Source: an uncultured beta proteobacterium | GTDB lineage: Bacteria; Pseudomonadota; Gammaproteobacteria; Burkholderiales; Burkholderiaceae_C | Assembly (NCBI GenBank): GCA_903909815.1 | Contig: CAIVXG010000014.1 | Span: forward strand, 1 to 64,000 | Reading direction: 5' to 3' | DNA length: 64,000 bases | In this document: piece after piece, positions 42,803 through 52,206 of the stretch | How the letters are laid out: every line of letters starts with the position of its first letter | Numbering within the stretch: the first letter of the stretch is position 1 | Program-made: the position numbers and the translations under genes | The notes under the pieces: generated by a model | Databases searched by the model: none | What the model was told of the DNA's origin: nothing | Seen by the model: only the letters and a program-made list of their open reading frames with translations

Positions 42803-43905
42803 GAACCATTCGACGCCTGATCTATGGCGAAGTGCTGGCCGCAGTGGCTTTCGTCACATTGGGATTCCTGTCGCTCTATTTCTTTTTCGATTTGGTGGAT
42901 GAACTGCGGTGGGTCGGACAAAAAGGCAACGGTTATCAGGTCTCCCACGCCTTGCTGTATGTGACGTTGATGCTGCCCAGCCACCTCTATCTGCTGCTTC
43001 CCATTACCGTCCTGATCGGGAGCATTCTGGTGATGGCGCGTTTCGCGCAAAGTTCAGAATACACGATCCTGCGCACCAGCGGCCTGGGGCCGTGGCGGGC
43101 GCTGAAAACGCTGCTGCTGCTGGGTTTGGGGTTTGTCATATTCACGTTTGCAACAGGCGACTATCTGGCCCCGCTCACGGACCGGGCCGCGCAGTCCCTC
43201 AAGGCCCGCCAAATGGGCAACAAGATCACGATCGGACAAACCGGCGCCTGGCTCAAGGAAAAGCAGAGGTATTTTTCCTACGCTGTAAACGTCAGCGAGC
43301 TCACCGCCGACGGCGAAATGCGTGGCGTGCGCATCTTCGAGTTCGACAACAAGCAGGGGCTATTGGTATCGACCACGCAGGCGCAAATGGGCCACATTGG
43401 TACCGACGGCGGGTGGGTTCTGGAAACTGTGCAGCGAGATGAATTCAGTCCCCAGGGAGCACAAGAAAACCTGGAGCGACTGCACCTGCCATCGCTGCGC
43501 TGGCCGACCGAGATCAGCGCGGAAATGGTGCACGTGGCGCTGCTCAAGCCTGAGCGCATGAAGACCATCGACCTGTTCCAGTACATCCAGCATCTGGACG
43601 CGAACGGACAATCCGCGCAGCGCTACGAGATCGAATTCTGGAAGAAAGTGTTCTATCCCATGAGCTGCCTGGTGATGGTGGTCCTGGCCCTGCCCTTTGC
43701 CTATCTGCATTTTCGCGCCGGTGGCATCGCGAGTTATGTGTTCGGGGGTGTCATGATCGGCATCAGCTTCTTTTTGCTTAACAATATTTTCAGTTACATC
43801 GGCACTTTGCAAAACTGGCTTCCGTGGTTGACTGCGGCAGCGCCCGGGATGCTGTATTCCGTGTTTTCTCTGGCTGCCTTTGGCTGGCTGGTACTCAGAA
43901 GGTAG
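42799..43905 (+). CDS. lptG: LPS export ABC transporter permease LptG
   Basis: 368-residue partner of LptF with the same layout: N-terminal helices (EVLAAVAFVTLGFLSLYFFF), periplasmic jellyroll, and C-terminal helices (VFYPMSCLVMVVLALPFAYL). ARFAQSSEYTILRTSGLGPW is the LptG coupling-helix block. Start overlaps the lptF stop. Confidence 0.93.
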   Translation: MRTIRRLIYGEVLAAVAFVTLGFLSLYFFFDLVDELRWVGQKGNGYQVSHALLYVTLMLPSHLYLLLPITVLIGSILVMARFAQSSEYTILRTSGLGPWRALKTLLLLGLGFVIFTFATGDYLAPLTDRAAQSLKARQMGNKITIGQTGAWLKEKQRYFSYAVNVSELTADGEMRGVRIFEFDNKQGLLVSTTQAQMGHIGTDGGWVLETVQRDEFSPQGAQENLERLHLPSLRWPTEISAEMVHVALLKPERMKTIDLFQYIQHLDANGQSAQRYEIEFWKKVFYPMSCLVMVVLALPFAYLHFRAGGIASYVFGGVMIGISFFLLNNIFSYIGTLQNWLPWLTAAAPGMLYSVFSLAAFGWLVLRR

Positions 43906-43912
43906 AACCTCA

Positions 43913-44281
43913 TTGGAAACCTCATCGTCGGGCATCGTGCTGTTTGGCCATGGTTCGCGCGACCCCTTGTGGCACCTGCCCATTCGGGCCGTGGCCCAGC
44001 GCATCGTCGAACAAAGCACCGGTGTGCTGGTGCAGTGCGCTTACCTGGAATTGACGCAGCCCGACCTGCCCACAGCGACATTGAGCCTGCTCAATGCGGG
44101 TGCAAAGCACATCACCGTGGTGCCACTGTTTTTGGGCGTGGGCAAGCACGCGCGGGAAGACCTTCCCGTTCTGGTGGATGCGCTGCGGCTGCAATACCCG
44201 GATGTCACCTTTACGTTGCAGTGCGCGGTCGGCGAGGATCCGCGCCTCATCGACCAGTTGGCGCAAATTGCACTCTCGTGA
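43913..44281 (+). CDS. cbiX: Short CbiX/SirB-type sirohydrochlorin chelatase
   Basis: 122-residue single-domain class II chelatase that inserts metal into sirohydrochlorin. GIVLFGHGSRDP holds the metal-binding His, and VVPLFLGVGKHAREDLP the second conserved His. A TTG start is proposed 8 bases after the lptG stop with AGAAGG upstream; no ATG in frame gives the correct N-terminus. It is half the length of the duplicated CbiK/SirB forms, i.e. the CbiX-short type. Next to cysB, it likely serves sirohaem for sulfite reductase. Confidence 0.85.
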   Translation: METSSSGIVLFGHGSRDPLWHLPIRAVAQRIVEQSTGVLVQCAYLELTQPDLPTATLSLLNAGAKHITVVPLFLGVGKHAREDLPVLVDALRLQYPDVTFTLQCAVGEDPRLIDQLAQIALS

Positions 44282-44322
44282 TGCTCGGCGGTAACAGGTC
44301 TGGCAGTGGGTAAAATTTGACC

Positions 44323-45264
44323 ATGAATCTGCACCAATTCCGTTTTCTGCAAGAGGCTGTTCGCCGCAACCTGAACCTGACAGAAGCGGCCAAGGCGCTG
44401 CACACCTCACAGCCCGGCGTTTCCAAGGCGATCATCGAGTTGGAGGAAGAACTTGGCATAGAAATCTTTGCGCGCCACGGCAAACGCCTCAAACGTGTGA
44501 CCGAGCCAGGGCAGCATGTCCTCAAGAGCATTGAAGTCATCATGCGCGAAGTCGGTAACTTGAAGCGCATAGGGGAGGAGTTCAGCGCGCAGGACAGCGG
44601 CACTCTTTCGGTGGCCACGACCCACACGCAAGCGCGCTACGTCCTGCCTGTGCCTGTAGCAAAGCTACGCGAGGCCTATCCGAAGGTCAACATCTGCCTG
44701 CACCAGGGCACACCTGACCAAGTGGCGCGCATGCTGATCGACGAAGTCGCCGAAATCGGCATGGCCACGGAGGCCCTGACCAACTATCCGGAGCTCGTGA
44801 CCCTTCCCTGCTACGAGTGGCAGCACGTGTTGGTGTTTCCGCTGTCGCACCCGCTGGCCAAGAAGGAACACCTCACGCTGGAAGACCTGGCGCAGGAGCC
44901 ACTCATCACCTACCACCCCTCCTTCACCGGGCGCACCCGCATCGACACGGCGTTTGCACACCGCTCGCTCACACCGCGCATCGCGATGGAAGCGATCGAC
45001 TCGGATGTGATCAAAACCTATGTGCGTTTAGGCCTGGGTGTGGGCATCGTGGCCGAGATGGCGGTGCGTGACGATAGCAATGCAGACTTGGTGGTGCGTC
45101 CCGCGGGTCAACTCTTCGGCGTGAACGTGGCGCGCGTCGCATTCAAGCGCGGCGCCTACCTGCGCCACTTTGTGCTGAAGTTCGCCGAACTGCTCAGTGA
45201 CCGACTCGACCGCAACCTGGTCGCCAAGGCGATGAGCGGGCACGCGGACGAGTTTGAGTTGTAG
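44323..45264 (+). CDS. cysB: CysB-type LysR transcriptional regulator of sulfur assimilation
   Basis: 313-residue LysR-family regulator. Winged HTH at residues ~1-60 (NLTEAAKALHTSQPGVSKAI), then a co-inducer domain with TTHTQARYVLPVPVAKLREA and HPSFTGRTRIDTAF, which is the CysB/Cbl group pattern for binding O- or N-acetylserine and sulfate/thiosulfate. It follows cbiX by 41 bases. Confidence 0.92.
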   Translation: MNLHQFRFLQEAVRRNLNLTEAAKALHTSQPGVSKAIIELEEELGIEIFARHGKRLKRVTEPGQHVLKSIEVIMREVGNLKRIGEEFSAQDSGTLSVATTHTQARYVLPVPVAKLREAYPKVNICLHQGTPDQVARMLIDEVAEIGMATEALTNYPELVTLPCYEWQHVLVFPLSHPLAKKEHLTLEDLAQEPLITYHPSFTGRTRIDTAFAHRSLTPRIAMEAIDSDVIKTYVRLGLGVGIVAEMAVRDDSNADLVVRPAGQLFGVNVARVAFKRGAYLRHFVLKFAELLSDRLDRNLVAKAMSGHADEFEL

Positions 45265-45290
45265 CGGGCGCTCCCACAAATGTCCTTTCC

Positions 45291-45420
45291 GGCGTCGCGC
45301 GCGCAGCGCGGCAATCCATGGTGAACCTCAGATCCGTCATTGCGAGCGCAGCGCGGCAATCCATGTATTTTTCGTGGTGTGCCAAGATGGATTGCCACGG
45401 CCTTTGGCCTCGCAATGACG
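45291..45420. repeat. Dispersed GTCATTGCGAG inverted-repeat cluster (cluster 1)
   Basis: Between cysB and the aminotransferase gene lie a truncated unit (45291-45320), a unit CGTCATTGCGAG...GCGGCAATCCA (45335-45363) and its inverted mate TGGATTGCC...CTCGCAATGACG (45388-45420). The pair can form a hairpin. The same sequence family recurs at 52190-52504. Likely a REP/MITE-like non-coding repeat. Confidence 0.85.
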
Positions 45421-45443
45421 ATTTATAGAATGCCCCCAAGACC

Positions 45444-46607
45444 ATGCACACCCCCACCCTCCAATCCCGCCTGCCCAACGTCGGCACCACCATCTTCACT
45501 GTGATGTCGGCCCTGGCCGCCGAGACCGGTGCCGTCAACCTGGGCCAGGGCTTCCCGGACTTTGACTGCGACCCCAGACTGGTTGATGCCGTCACGTCGG
45601 CGATGCAGCGCGGCCAGAATCAGTACCCGCCGATGACGGGCGTGCCGGTTCTGCGGGATGCCATTGCGCTCAAGATCAAGTCCCTTTACGGCCACGACTA
45701 CAACGCCAACACCGAGATCACCGTCACCGCCGGCGCCACCCAGGCCATCATCACCGTCATTCTGGCGGTCGTGCATCCCGGTGACGAAGTGATCGTTCTG
45801 GAGCCCTGCTACGACAGCTACGTTCCCAACATCGAACTGGCCGGCGGTACCGTAGTGCGCGTGCCACTCACGCCCGGCACATTCCGCCCCGACTTTGAAA
45901 AAATTTCTGCGGCCATTAGCGCCAGGACCCGCGCCATCATCATCAACTCGCCGCACAACCCCAGCGGCACGGTCTGGTCGCGTGAGGACATGCTGAAATT
46001 GCAGGAGTTGTTGGCGCCGACCGAGGTGCTGCTCATCAGCGACGAGGTCTACGAACACATGGTGTACGACGGGGCGCAGCACCAAAGCGCAGCCCGTTTT
46101 CCCGGCTTAGCAGCGCGCGCCTTCATCGTCTCCAGCTTCGGCAAGACCTACCACGTGACGGGTTGGAAAGTGGGCTTCGTGGCGGCACCGGCATCCCTGA
46201 GCGCGGAGTTCCGCAAGGTGCACCAGTTCAATGTCTTCACCGTGAACACTCCGGTGCAGTACGCGCTGGCCAGCTACATGGAAGACGCCGCACCGTACCT
46301 GAGCTTGAGCGCGTTCTACCAGCGCAAGCGCGACCTGTTTCGCGCCGGATTGGCCCAGACCAAATTCAGGATGCTTGCGGGCGAAGGCACGTACTTCCAG
46401 TGCGTCGATATTTCGAACTTGGCCGTGCCCGAACGCGACCTGCCAGAAGCCGACTTCTGCCAATGGCTCACGCGCGAAATCGGCGTGGCGGCGATTCCCC
46501 TGTCGGCCTTCTATGGCAACGGCTTCGATCAGCGCGTGGTGCGGTTCTGCTTTGCGAAGAAGGACGAGACGTTGAATGCGGCGCTGGGGCGGTTGGCGCG
46601 GCTTTAA
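45444..46607 (+). CDS. PLP-dependent aminotransferase (YbdL/methionine-type)
   Basis: 387-residue class I/II fold-type I aminotransferase. NLGQGFPDFDCDPRLVDAV, VTAGATQAIITVILAVVHPG, INSPHNPSGTVWSREDM, ISDEVYEHMVYDG and the Schiff-base lysine in SSFGKTYHVTGWKVGF are present. The closest known group is YbdL, which transfers amino groups from methionine and aromatic amino acids to keto acids; exact substrate is inferred. Its position after cysB may reflect sulfur metabolism. Confidence 0.88.
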   Translation: MHTPTLQSRLPNVGTTIFTVMSALAAETGAVNLGQGFPDFDCDPRLVDAVTSAMQRGQNQYPPMTGVPVLRDAIALKIKSLYGHDYNANTEITVTAGATQAIITVILAVVHPGDEVIVLEPCYDSYVPNIELAGGTVVRVPLTPGTFRPDFEKISAAISARTRAIIINSPHNPSGTVWSREDMLKLQELLAPTEVLLISDEVYEHMVYDGAQHQSAARFPGLAARAFIVSSFGKTYHVTGWKVGFVAAPASLSAEFRKVHQFNVFTVNTPVQYALASYMEDAAPYLSLSAFYQRKRDLFRAGLAQTKFRMLAGEGTYFQCVDISNLAVPERDLPEADFCQWLTREIGVAAIPLSAFYGNGFDQRVVRFCFAKKDETLNAALGRLARL

Positions 46608-46620
46608 CGCCGAGCCGGAT

Positions 46621-48450
46621 TTACTTGGGCAGTTTGCTGGTGTCGATATCGACGTAGCGCCAAAAGCCGCGGGAAGTCGGATGGCGTCGGTAGCCCAGCA
46701 GCCAGGGCTGCATAAGATCGGTGCGGATTCGGTGCGTGGAAAATTTGTACGGCATATTAGCCACCATGATTTTCACCATCTTCTGCATGATGGCGAGGCG
46801 CTCTGGTCCATCGGGCATGAACTGCTGCTTCTGATAGAGCTGGTCAAATTCCGCATTTTCGAACCGCGACAAGTTGCCTTCACCTTTGCCTGGGCCATAG
46901 GCCAACCCCAATGCACCCGAGCCATCCGGGCTGGACGCGGCGTAACCCAGGCCCCACATCATGAGCTTGCCGGCGCGCGCAGCGTTCAGATGCTCGGGCC
47001 ACTTGCCTGTCTTGAACACGATCTTGATGCCGACCGCATCCATGTTCTTCTTCCAGATCTCGTTTAGTGCCCGGTCTGCCGCCGTGGGTGTGGTGGCGTA
47101 TTCCAGCACCAGGGGTGACCCGTCCGGCCTATCGCGCCAGCCATCGCCATCTTTGTCCACATAACCATACATATCCAACAGTGCCATGGCCTTGGCGCGA
47201 TTGAACTCACTCATTTCAGTCTTGAATTTGGGGTCGTAGCCATAGGTCGTGGGCTGCATGGGACCTTGTGCCGGAATCGCCTGATTGCGGCGCGGCAGGC
47301 GGATCTCTTCTTCCGAGTTATACGCCAGGGAAATCGCCCGCCTCAGTGCAACTTTGTCAGGTGTGTTGCCTCCAACGACAGGATCCTCCATATTGAAGTA
47401 GCTGACTGTGACATCCGGTGCTGCGACGCGCTCCATTGCGATGCGTCGTTTCGCCAAATTGGGAGCCAGTCGATTGTTCGGTATCGCCTGATAGGCGAAG
47501 GCAGCGGGCAAGTACATCAGGAAGTCGTGTTCATTGCCCAAAAAAGCGAGCCACCGAGGTTGGACTTCTTCAACGATGGAGATTTCAACCCGGTCCACAA
47601 TGGGCAGGCGCTTTCCCTTCATCTGTCGGTAGATTTCCTGCGAAAGCGCATCATCGGCGGGCGGCTCTGCCTCGTAATACGCTTCGCGGAAATTGGGGTT
47701 GCGCACAAAGGTCATCTTGGACGAACGCGTCCACTGGTCCAGCTTGAACGGCCCGGTACCCACTGGGTGCTCCATGATCTTGTCGCCATATTTTTCCACC
47801 ACTTCGCGTGCCACCGCTCCGTAAACGCTGGCATCAGCCAGCGTGTAAATGAAGCGCGGACGCGTCTCGGCCAGTTTGAATCGAATGGTGTAACGGTCCA
47901 GCGCACGCAGGCCCTCCACGTCGCTGTCATAGTTAAAGTCCGCGCCCGGCTTTTCTGCCTGCTTGCGCAGTTCCGCCAGACCGATGATCTTTTCCTCATC
48001 CAGATCAGGATAGAGTTGGCTCTTGGTCTTGGGATCAAAGATGCGCTTGTAGCTGTAAACAAAGTCGTGCGCCGTCAACTCGCGCTTCTTGCCGCCAAAG
48101 GCCGGATCGTCGGCAAAGTAAATTCCCGGTTTGATCTTGATGGTCCAGGTGCGGAAGTCGTCGCTGATCTCAGGCATGGCAACGGCCACATTGGGTCGGA
48201 CCTTGGCCGGGCGCGCCAGGTAGTCGTAGCAATACAAGGCGTCAAAAATATTTTCGGTCGCGATACGCGAATACGCGTCAGAGAGTTGCGCCGGGTCAAA
48301 GCCGGTCTCGGCAATTTCGAACGCATAGCGCAAGACCTTTTCGGGTTGGTTCGGCGGGTTCTGCTTGCTTTGCGCCAGAGCCGAGCTCGCACAAAGGACG
48401 GTCAGCGCGCAGACAGCGAGCCGCTTCAACAATTCATTTCGTATGCTCAT
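46621..48450 (-). CDS. Oligopeptide/dipeptide ABC transporter substrate-binding protein
   Basis: 609-residue periplasmic SBP of the peptide family (SBP_bac_5). Signal peptide ends ASSALAQ; EKVLRYAFEIAETGFDPAQL and the ATENIFDALYCYDYL block are typical, as is TVSYFNMEDPVVGGNTPDKV and ALRRAISLAYNSEEEI. The ATG at 48450 is chosen over a GTG two codons upstream. It is divergent from the permease genes 48 bases away, an unusual layout, but clearly part of the same system. Confidence 0.88.
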   Translation of the reverse strand: MSIRNELLKRLAVCALTVLCASSALAQSKQNPPNQPEKVLRYAFEIAETGFDPAQLSDAYSRIATENIFDALYCYDYLARPAKVRPNVAVAMPEISDDFRTWTIKIKPGIYFADDPAFGGKKRELTAHDFVYSYKRIFDPKTKSQLYPDLDEEKIIGLAELRKQAEKPGADFNYDSDVEGLRALDRYTIRFKLAETRPRFIYTLADASVYGAVAREVVEKYGDKIMEHPVGTGPFKLDQWTRSSKMTFVRNPNFREAYYEAEPPADDALSQEIYRQMKGKRLPIVDRVEISIVEEVQPRWLAFLGNEHDFLMYLPAAFAYQAIPNNRLAPNLAKRRIAMERVAAPDVTVSYFNMEDPVVGGNTPDKVALRRAISLAYNSEEEIRLPRRNQAIPAQGPMQPTTYGYDPKFKTEMSEFNRAKAMALLDMYGYVDKDGDGWRDRPDGSPLVLEYATTPTAADRALNEIWKKNMDAVGIKIVFKTGKWPEHLNAARAGKLMMWGLGYAASSPDGSGALGLAYGPGKGEGNLSRFENAEFDQLYQKQQFMPDGPERLAIMQKMVKIMVANMPYKFSTHRIRTDLMQPWLLGYRRHPTSRGFWRYVDIDTSKLPK

Positions 48451-48497
48451 AAACACCCATGTGAACGGAACCTGGACGCAAGCATAATCGGGAATCC

Positions 48498-49436
48498 ATG
48501 CTTTCCTACATCCTCAGACGCATCTGGCAGATGATCCCAACCCTTCTGGGCGTCATCCTTCTCATCTTCTTTCTGTTCAAGTTCTTTGGCGGCGACCCGG
48601 CCGAAATCATGGCCGGGTTGAAGTCCTCGCCCGAACGCATTGCCTCGATTCGAGCGCAACTGGGCCTGGACAAGCCGGTTCTGGAACAGCTCTGGATTTT
48701 CGTGCAGCAAATCTTCACGTTCGAGTGGGGCAAGAGCTGGACCACGAACGAGGCCATCTCGCACATCTTCGCCACACGCCTGCCGGCGACGCTGACGATC
48801 ATGATTCCGATCCTGTTGCTCGAAGTTGTGCTGGCGATTTGCGCTGGTCTGGCGGTGGCTTATGTGCGCGGCAGCCTCACCGACCGCGTCATCATGATCG
48901 TGACCACCATGGCCTTGTCGGTCAGCTTTCTGGTCTACATCATCGTCGGGCAGTACCTTTTTGGCTTTGTGCTGGGCTGGTTTCCGGTGCAGGGCTGGAG
49001 CGACAGCGTTGGCAAGAACTTGATCACCTACGCGCCACTGCCGGTGTTCCTGGCCGTGCTGGTGAGTCTTGCGCCGCAGACGCGGCTGTACCGCAGCTTC
49101 TTTCTCGATGAAATCGGCCAGGACTATGTGCGCACTGCGCGCGCCAAGGGTGTATCGGAGAACGCCATCCTGTTCAAGCACGTGCTGCGCAACGCCATGA
49201 TTCCGATCCTCACCAACGTCGCCACGGGACTGCCCGGTGTGTTCATCGGCTCCTTTTTGATTGAGGTATTCTTCTCCATTCCGGGCCTGGGTCGCGAGAT
49301 TCTCACCGCCGTGAATCGAAGTGACTACCCGGTAATTCAGGCCGCCACGGTGTACCTGGCGGCCTTGACCATGGTGATCAACCTCATCACCGACGTGCTG
49401 TACAAGTTTGTCGACCCGAGGGTGACGCTCAAATGA
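48498..49436 (+). CDS. Peptide ABC transporter permease (DppB/OppB-type)
   Basis: 312-residue inner-membrane permease with six helices. MLSYILRRIWQMIPTLLGVI is the classic N-terminus; the EAA loop is YVRTARAKGVSENAILFKHV, and NVATGLPGVFIGSFLIEVFF precedes the last helices. Its stop overlaps the next permease (ATGA). Confidence 0.92.
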   Translation: MLSYILRRIWQMIPTLLGVILLIFFLFKFFGGDPAEIMAGLKSSPERIASIRAQLGLDKPVLEQLWIFVQQIFTFEWGKSWTTNEAISHIFATRLPATLTIMIPILLLEVVLAICAGLAVAYVRGSLTDRVIMIVTTMALSVSFLVYIIVGQYLFGFVLGWFPVQGWSDSVGKNLITYAPLPVFLAVLVSLAPQTRLYRSFFLDEIGQDYVRTARAKGVSENAILFKHVLRNAMIPILTNVATGLPGVFIGSFLIEVFFSIPGLGREILTAVNRSDYPVIQAATVYLAALTMVINLITDVLYKFVDPRVTLK

Positions 49437-50503
49437 ACACCGCTGTAAACCCTCTTGCAATCGACGCATTGCCTCGGTCCCCTGGCGTCTGGGCCCACGC
49501 CTGGAAACGGTTGAAGGCCGATCGCGTAGGCATGGTGTCGCTGTACGTGACGTTGTTCTTCATTGCGCTGGTGCTGCTGGCGCAGGCGGGTCTGGTGGCG
49601 AAGGACTGGCAGAGGGAAGTGGGCACGCCGTTTGCGCCACCGCACTTCATCGGCAAGATTTTGGACGGCTCACAGACCGCCGTGATCGATGCCCCCGTCG
49701 GACCCACGGTGGATATCAGCGACGTCGACCCGCTGGCACCGCGCTACGCCGAATGGGCCGAACGCGCCGCAAAGATCAAGACCGTGGTGACGGAAAAGTC
49801 GGACACCCTGCCCTTTGGTGGCGACCAGTTGGGCCGTGATGTGTTGAGCAAAGTGATCAAGGGCGCGCAGGTGTCGATCAGCGTCGGTCTGGCGGCGGCC
49901 TTGCTCGCCACCTTCATCGGTACGCTGCTGGGTGCGATGGCGGGCTATTTTGGTGGCTGGGTGGACGATCTTCTGGAATGGCTCTACAACGTTTTCACGG
50001 CGATCCCCTATATCCTGCTGGTGTTCGCGCTGGCGGCCGTACTCAAGTCCGGACCATTTGCCAGTACCTTGGGCAGCGGCGTCTGGACCATCATCATCAT
50101 CCTGAGCCTGGTGGGCTGGACCGGCATTTACCGGTTGGTGCGCGGCGAATACATCAAGCACCGTTCGCGCGAGTATGTGCGGGCCGCGGAAGCCATCGGC
50201 GCCTCGCACGCGTCGCGCATGTTTGGCCATATCCTTCCCAATATCAGCCACGTGGTGCTGGTGCAGTTGAGCCTGCATGTGGTGGGGTTCATCAAGGCTG
50301 AGGTGATACTGTCGTTCCTGGGCCTGGGCGTGCCCATCGACATGGTGAGTTGGGGCACGATGTTGGCTGAGGCGCAAACCGAACTGGTGTTGGGCAAGTG
50401 GTGGCAGTTGGCTGCGGCCACTGTTGTCATGGCGACATTCGTTACGGCCTTCGCCTTGTTGACCGATGCGCTGCGCGACGCACTTGACCCGAAATTGCGC
50501 TGA
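49433..50503 (+). CDS. Peptide ABC transporter permease (DppC/OppC-type)
   Basis: 356-residue partner permease. WKRLKADRVGMVSLYVTLFF at the N-terminus, a periplasmic segment (residues ~45-125), then the channel helices; the FGGDQLGRDVLSKVIKGAQV block and the EAA loop EYVRAAEAIGASHASRMFGH are typical of OppC. Followed 2 bases later by the double ATPase. Confidence 0.92.
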   Translation: MNTAVNPLAIDALPRSPGVWAHAWKRLKADRVGMVSLYVTLFFIALVLLAQAGLVAKDWQREVGTPFAPPHFIGKILDGSQTAVIDAPVGPTVDISDVDPLAPRYAEWAERAAKIKTVVTEKSDTLPFGGDQLGRDVLSKVIKGAQVSISVGLAAALLATFIGTLLGAMAGYFGGWVDDLLEWLYNVFTAIPYILLVFALAAVLKSGPFASTLGSGVWTIIIILSLVGWTGIYRLVRGEYIKHRSREYVRAAEAIGASHASRMFGHILPNISHVVLVQLSLHVVGFIKAEVILSFLGLGVPIDMVSWGTMLAEAQTELVLGKWWQLAAATVVMATFVTAFALLTDALRDALDPKLR

Positions 50504-50505
50504 TC

Positions 50506-52206
50506 ATGGACGTACAGAAAATGACCCCTTTGATCAGCGTACAAAACCTGACCGTATCGTTTCAGTTGGGCAAGAGCCAGGTGGTGGAGGCCGTGAAGGG
50601 CGTGAGCTTTGACGTGCCTGCGAACAGCACCGTGGCGCTGGTGGGGGAATCGGGCAGCGGCAAGAGCGTGAGCGCCATGAGCATCGTGCGCTTGTTGCCG
50701 GAGAACGCCTTTCACAGTCCGCAAAGCAAAGTGATCTACGGTGGCCGGGATCTGCTGCAACTGCCCATCGAAGACATGCGATCCCTGCGCGGCAAGGACA
50801 TTTCCGTGGTGTTTCAGGAGCCCATGAGCTCGCTCAATCCTGTCTTCACCGTGGGCGAGCAGATCGCCGAAGTGTTACGCATCCACCTGAAGTTATCCCC
50901 CAAACAGGCGCTGGATCGCGCCCTGGAACTGATGACCGAGGTCGGCATTCCGCAGGCGCGCTCGCGCCTGAACGCCTATCCGCACGAACTCTCGGGCGGC
51001 CAGCAGCAGCGCGTCATGATCGCCATCGCCATTGCCTGCGAGCCCAAGCTGCTGATCGCCGATGAACCCACGACCGCGCTGGACGTGACGGTGCAGCGCC
51101 AGATCATGGAGTTGCTCGCGCGCCTGCAACAGCGCCAGAAAATGAGCGTGCTCTTCATCAGCCATGACCTGGGTCTGGTGGGTGAAATTTCGAATCAGGT
51201 TGTGGTGATGCGCGATGGGCAGGTGCGCGAAACAGGCTCGGTTGAGGCCATCTTCAATGCTCCGCAGGACGCCTATACCAAGGCCCTGCTGGCGTGCAGA
51301 CCCAGCCTCGATTCGCGGCCGCGGCGCCTGGCCGTGATCGACGACATCATGCAGGGCCGCCCCATGATCACGGAGCAGCGCGTGACGCGCCCCATGGGTG
51401 ACTCCGCCCTGGTCGAAGTGAAGGGCCTGCGCAAGGAATACCGACTGAAAGAGGGCTTGTTCAAACGGCGCGTGGTCGAGGCCGTGAAGGACGCCAGCTT
51501 CAGCCTGCACAAGGGCCGCACCCTGGGCGTGGTGGGTGAATCGGGATCGGGTAAGACCACCGTGGGCATGATGCTCACGCGCCTGACCGACGCCACCGCT
51601 GGCAGCATCCTGTTCGAGGGGCAGGACCTGATGACGCTGAACGCAAACCAGATGCGCGTATTCCGCAGCCGCATCCAGATCATTTTCCAGAACCCCTATG
51701 CCAGCCTGAACCCGCGCTTCACGGTCGGGCAGATCCTGATTGAACCGATGCGCATCCACCGCATTGGCAATGGTGATGACGATCGCGCCCGGTTGGCCTT
51801 GTCGCTGCTGGACAAGGTGGGCCTGCCCGCCGACGCCTTCGGCAAGTATCCGCACGAGTTCTCCGGCGGCCAGCGCCAGCGCATCGCAATCGCGCGTTGC
51901 CTGTCAATGAAGCCCGAAATCATCGTCTGCGACGAAAGCGTGAGCGCGCTGGATGTGAGCGTGCAGGCCACGGTGCTGAACCTGTTGCTCGATCTGCAGG
52001 AGGAGTTCGGCCTGACCTACGTCTTCATCAGCCACGACCTGGCGGTGGTGCGCTACATGGCGGACGAAATCCTGGTCATGAGCGAAGGCGAGATCGTCGA
52101 GCGCGGCAGCGCCGAACAGATCTACGCCCATCCCCAGCACGCCTATACGCAGCAGCTGTTGAGCGCGATTCCGCGCGGCTACCAGGCTCCGTCATTGCGA
52201 ACGTAG
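50506..52206 (+). CDS. Double ABC ATPase of the peptide transporter (OppD-OppF fusion type)
   Basis: 566 residues with two complete ABC domains: Walker A GESGSGKS twice, signatures LSGGQQQRVMIAIAIA and FSGGQRQRIAIARCL, and Walker B LLIADEPTTALD and IIVCDESVSALD. This single-chain form replaces separate OppD and OppF proteins (as in YejF). The second Walker B has DES instead of DEP. The last residues (PSLRT) and the stop are encoded inside a dispersed repeat unit, which may have replaced the original C-terminus. Confidence 0.92.
   Translation: MDVQKMTPLISVQNLTVSFQLGKSQVVEAVKGVSFDVPANSTVALVGESGSGKSVSAMSIVRLLPENAFHSPQSKVIYGGRDLLQLPIEDMRSLRGKDISVVFQEPMSSLNPVFTVGEQIAEVLRIHLKLSPKQALDRALELMTEVGIPQARSRLNAYPHELSGGQQQRVMIAIAIACEPKLLIADEPTTALDVTVQRQIMELLARLQQRQKMSVLFISHDLGLVGEISNQVVVMRDGQVRETGSVEAIFNAPQDAYTKALLACRPSLDSRPRRLAVIDDIMQGRPMITEQRVTRPMGDSALVEVKGLRKEYRLKEGLFKRRVVEAVKDASFSLHKGRTLGVVGESGSGKTTVGMMLTRLTDATAGSILFEGQDLMTLNANQMRVFRSRIQIIFQNPYASLNPRFTVGQILIEPMRIHRIGNGDDDRARLALSLLDKVGLPADAFGKYPHEFSGGQRQRIAIARCLSMKPEIIVCDESVSALDVSVQATVLNLLLDLQEEFGLTYVFISHDLAVVRYMADEILVMSEGEIVERGSAEQIYAHPQHAYTQQLLSAIPRGYQAPSLRT

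Noticed and set aside
45265-45443. Repeat cluster considered as a CRISPR array
   Set aside because: Only two or three units in alternating orientation and with unequal spacing; it is an inverted-repeat family, not regular direct repeats.
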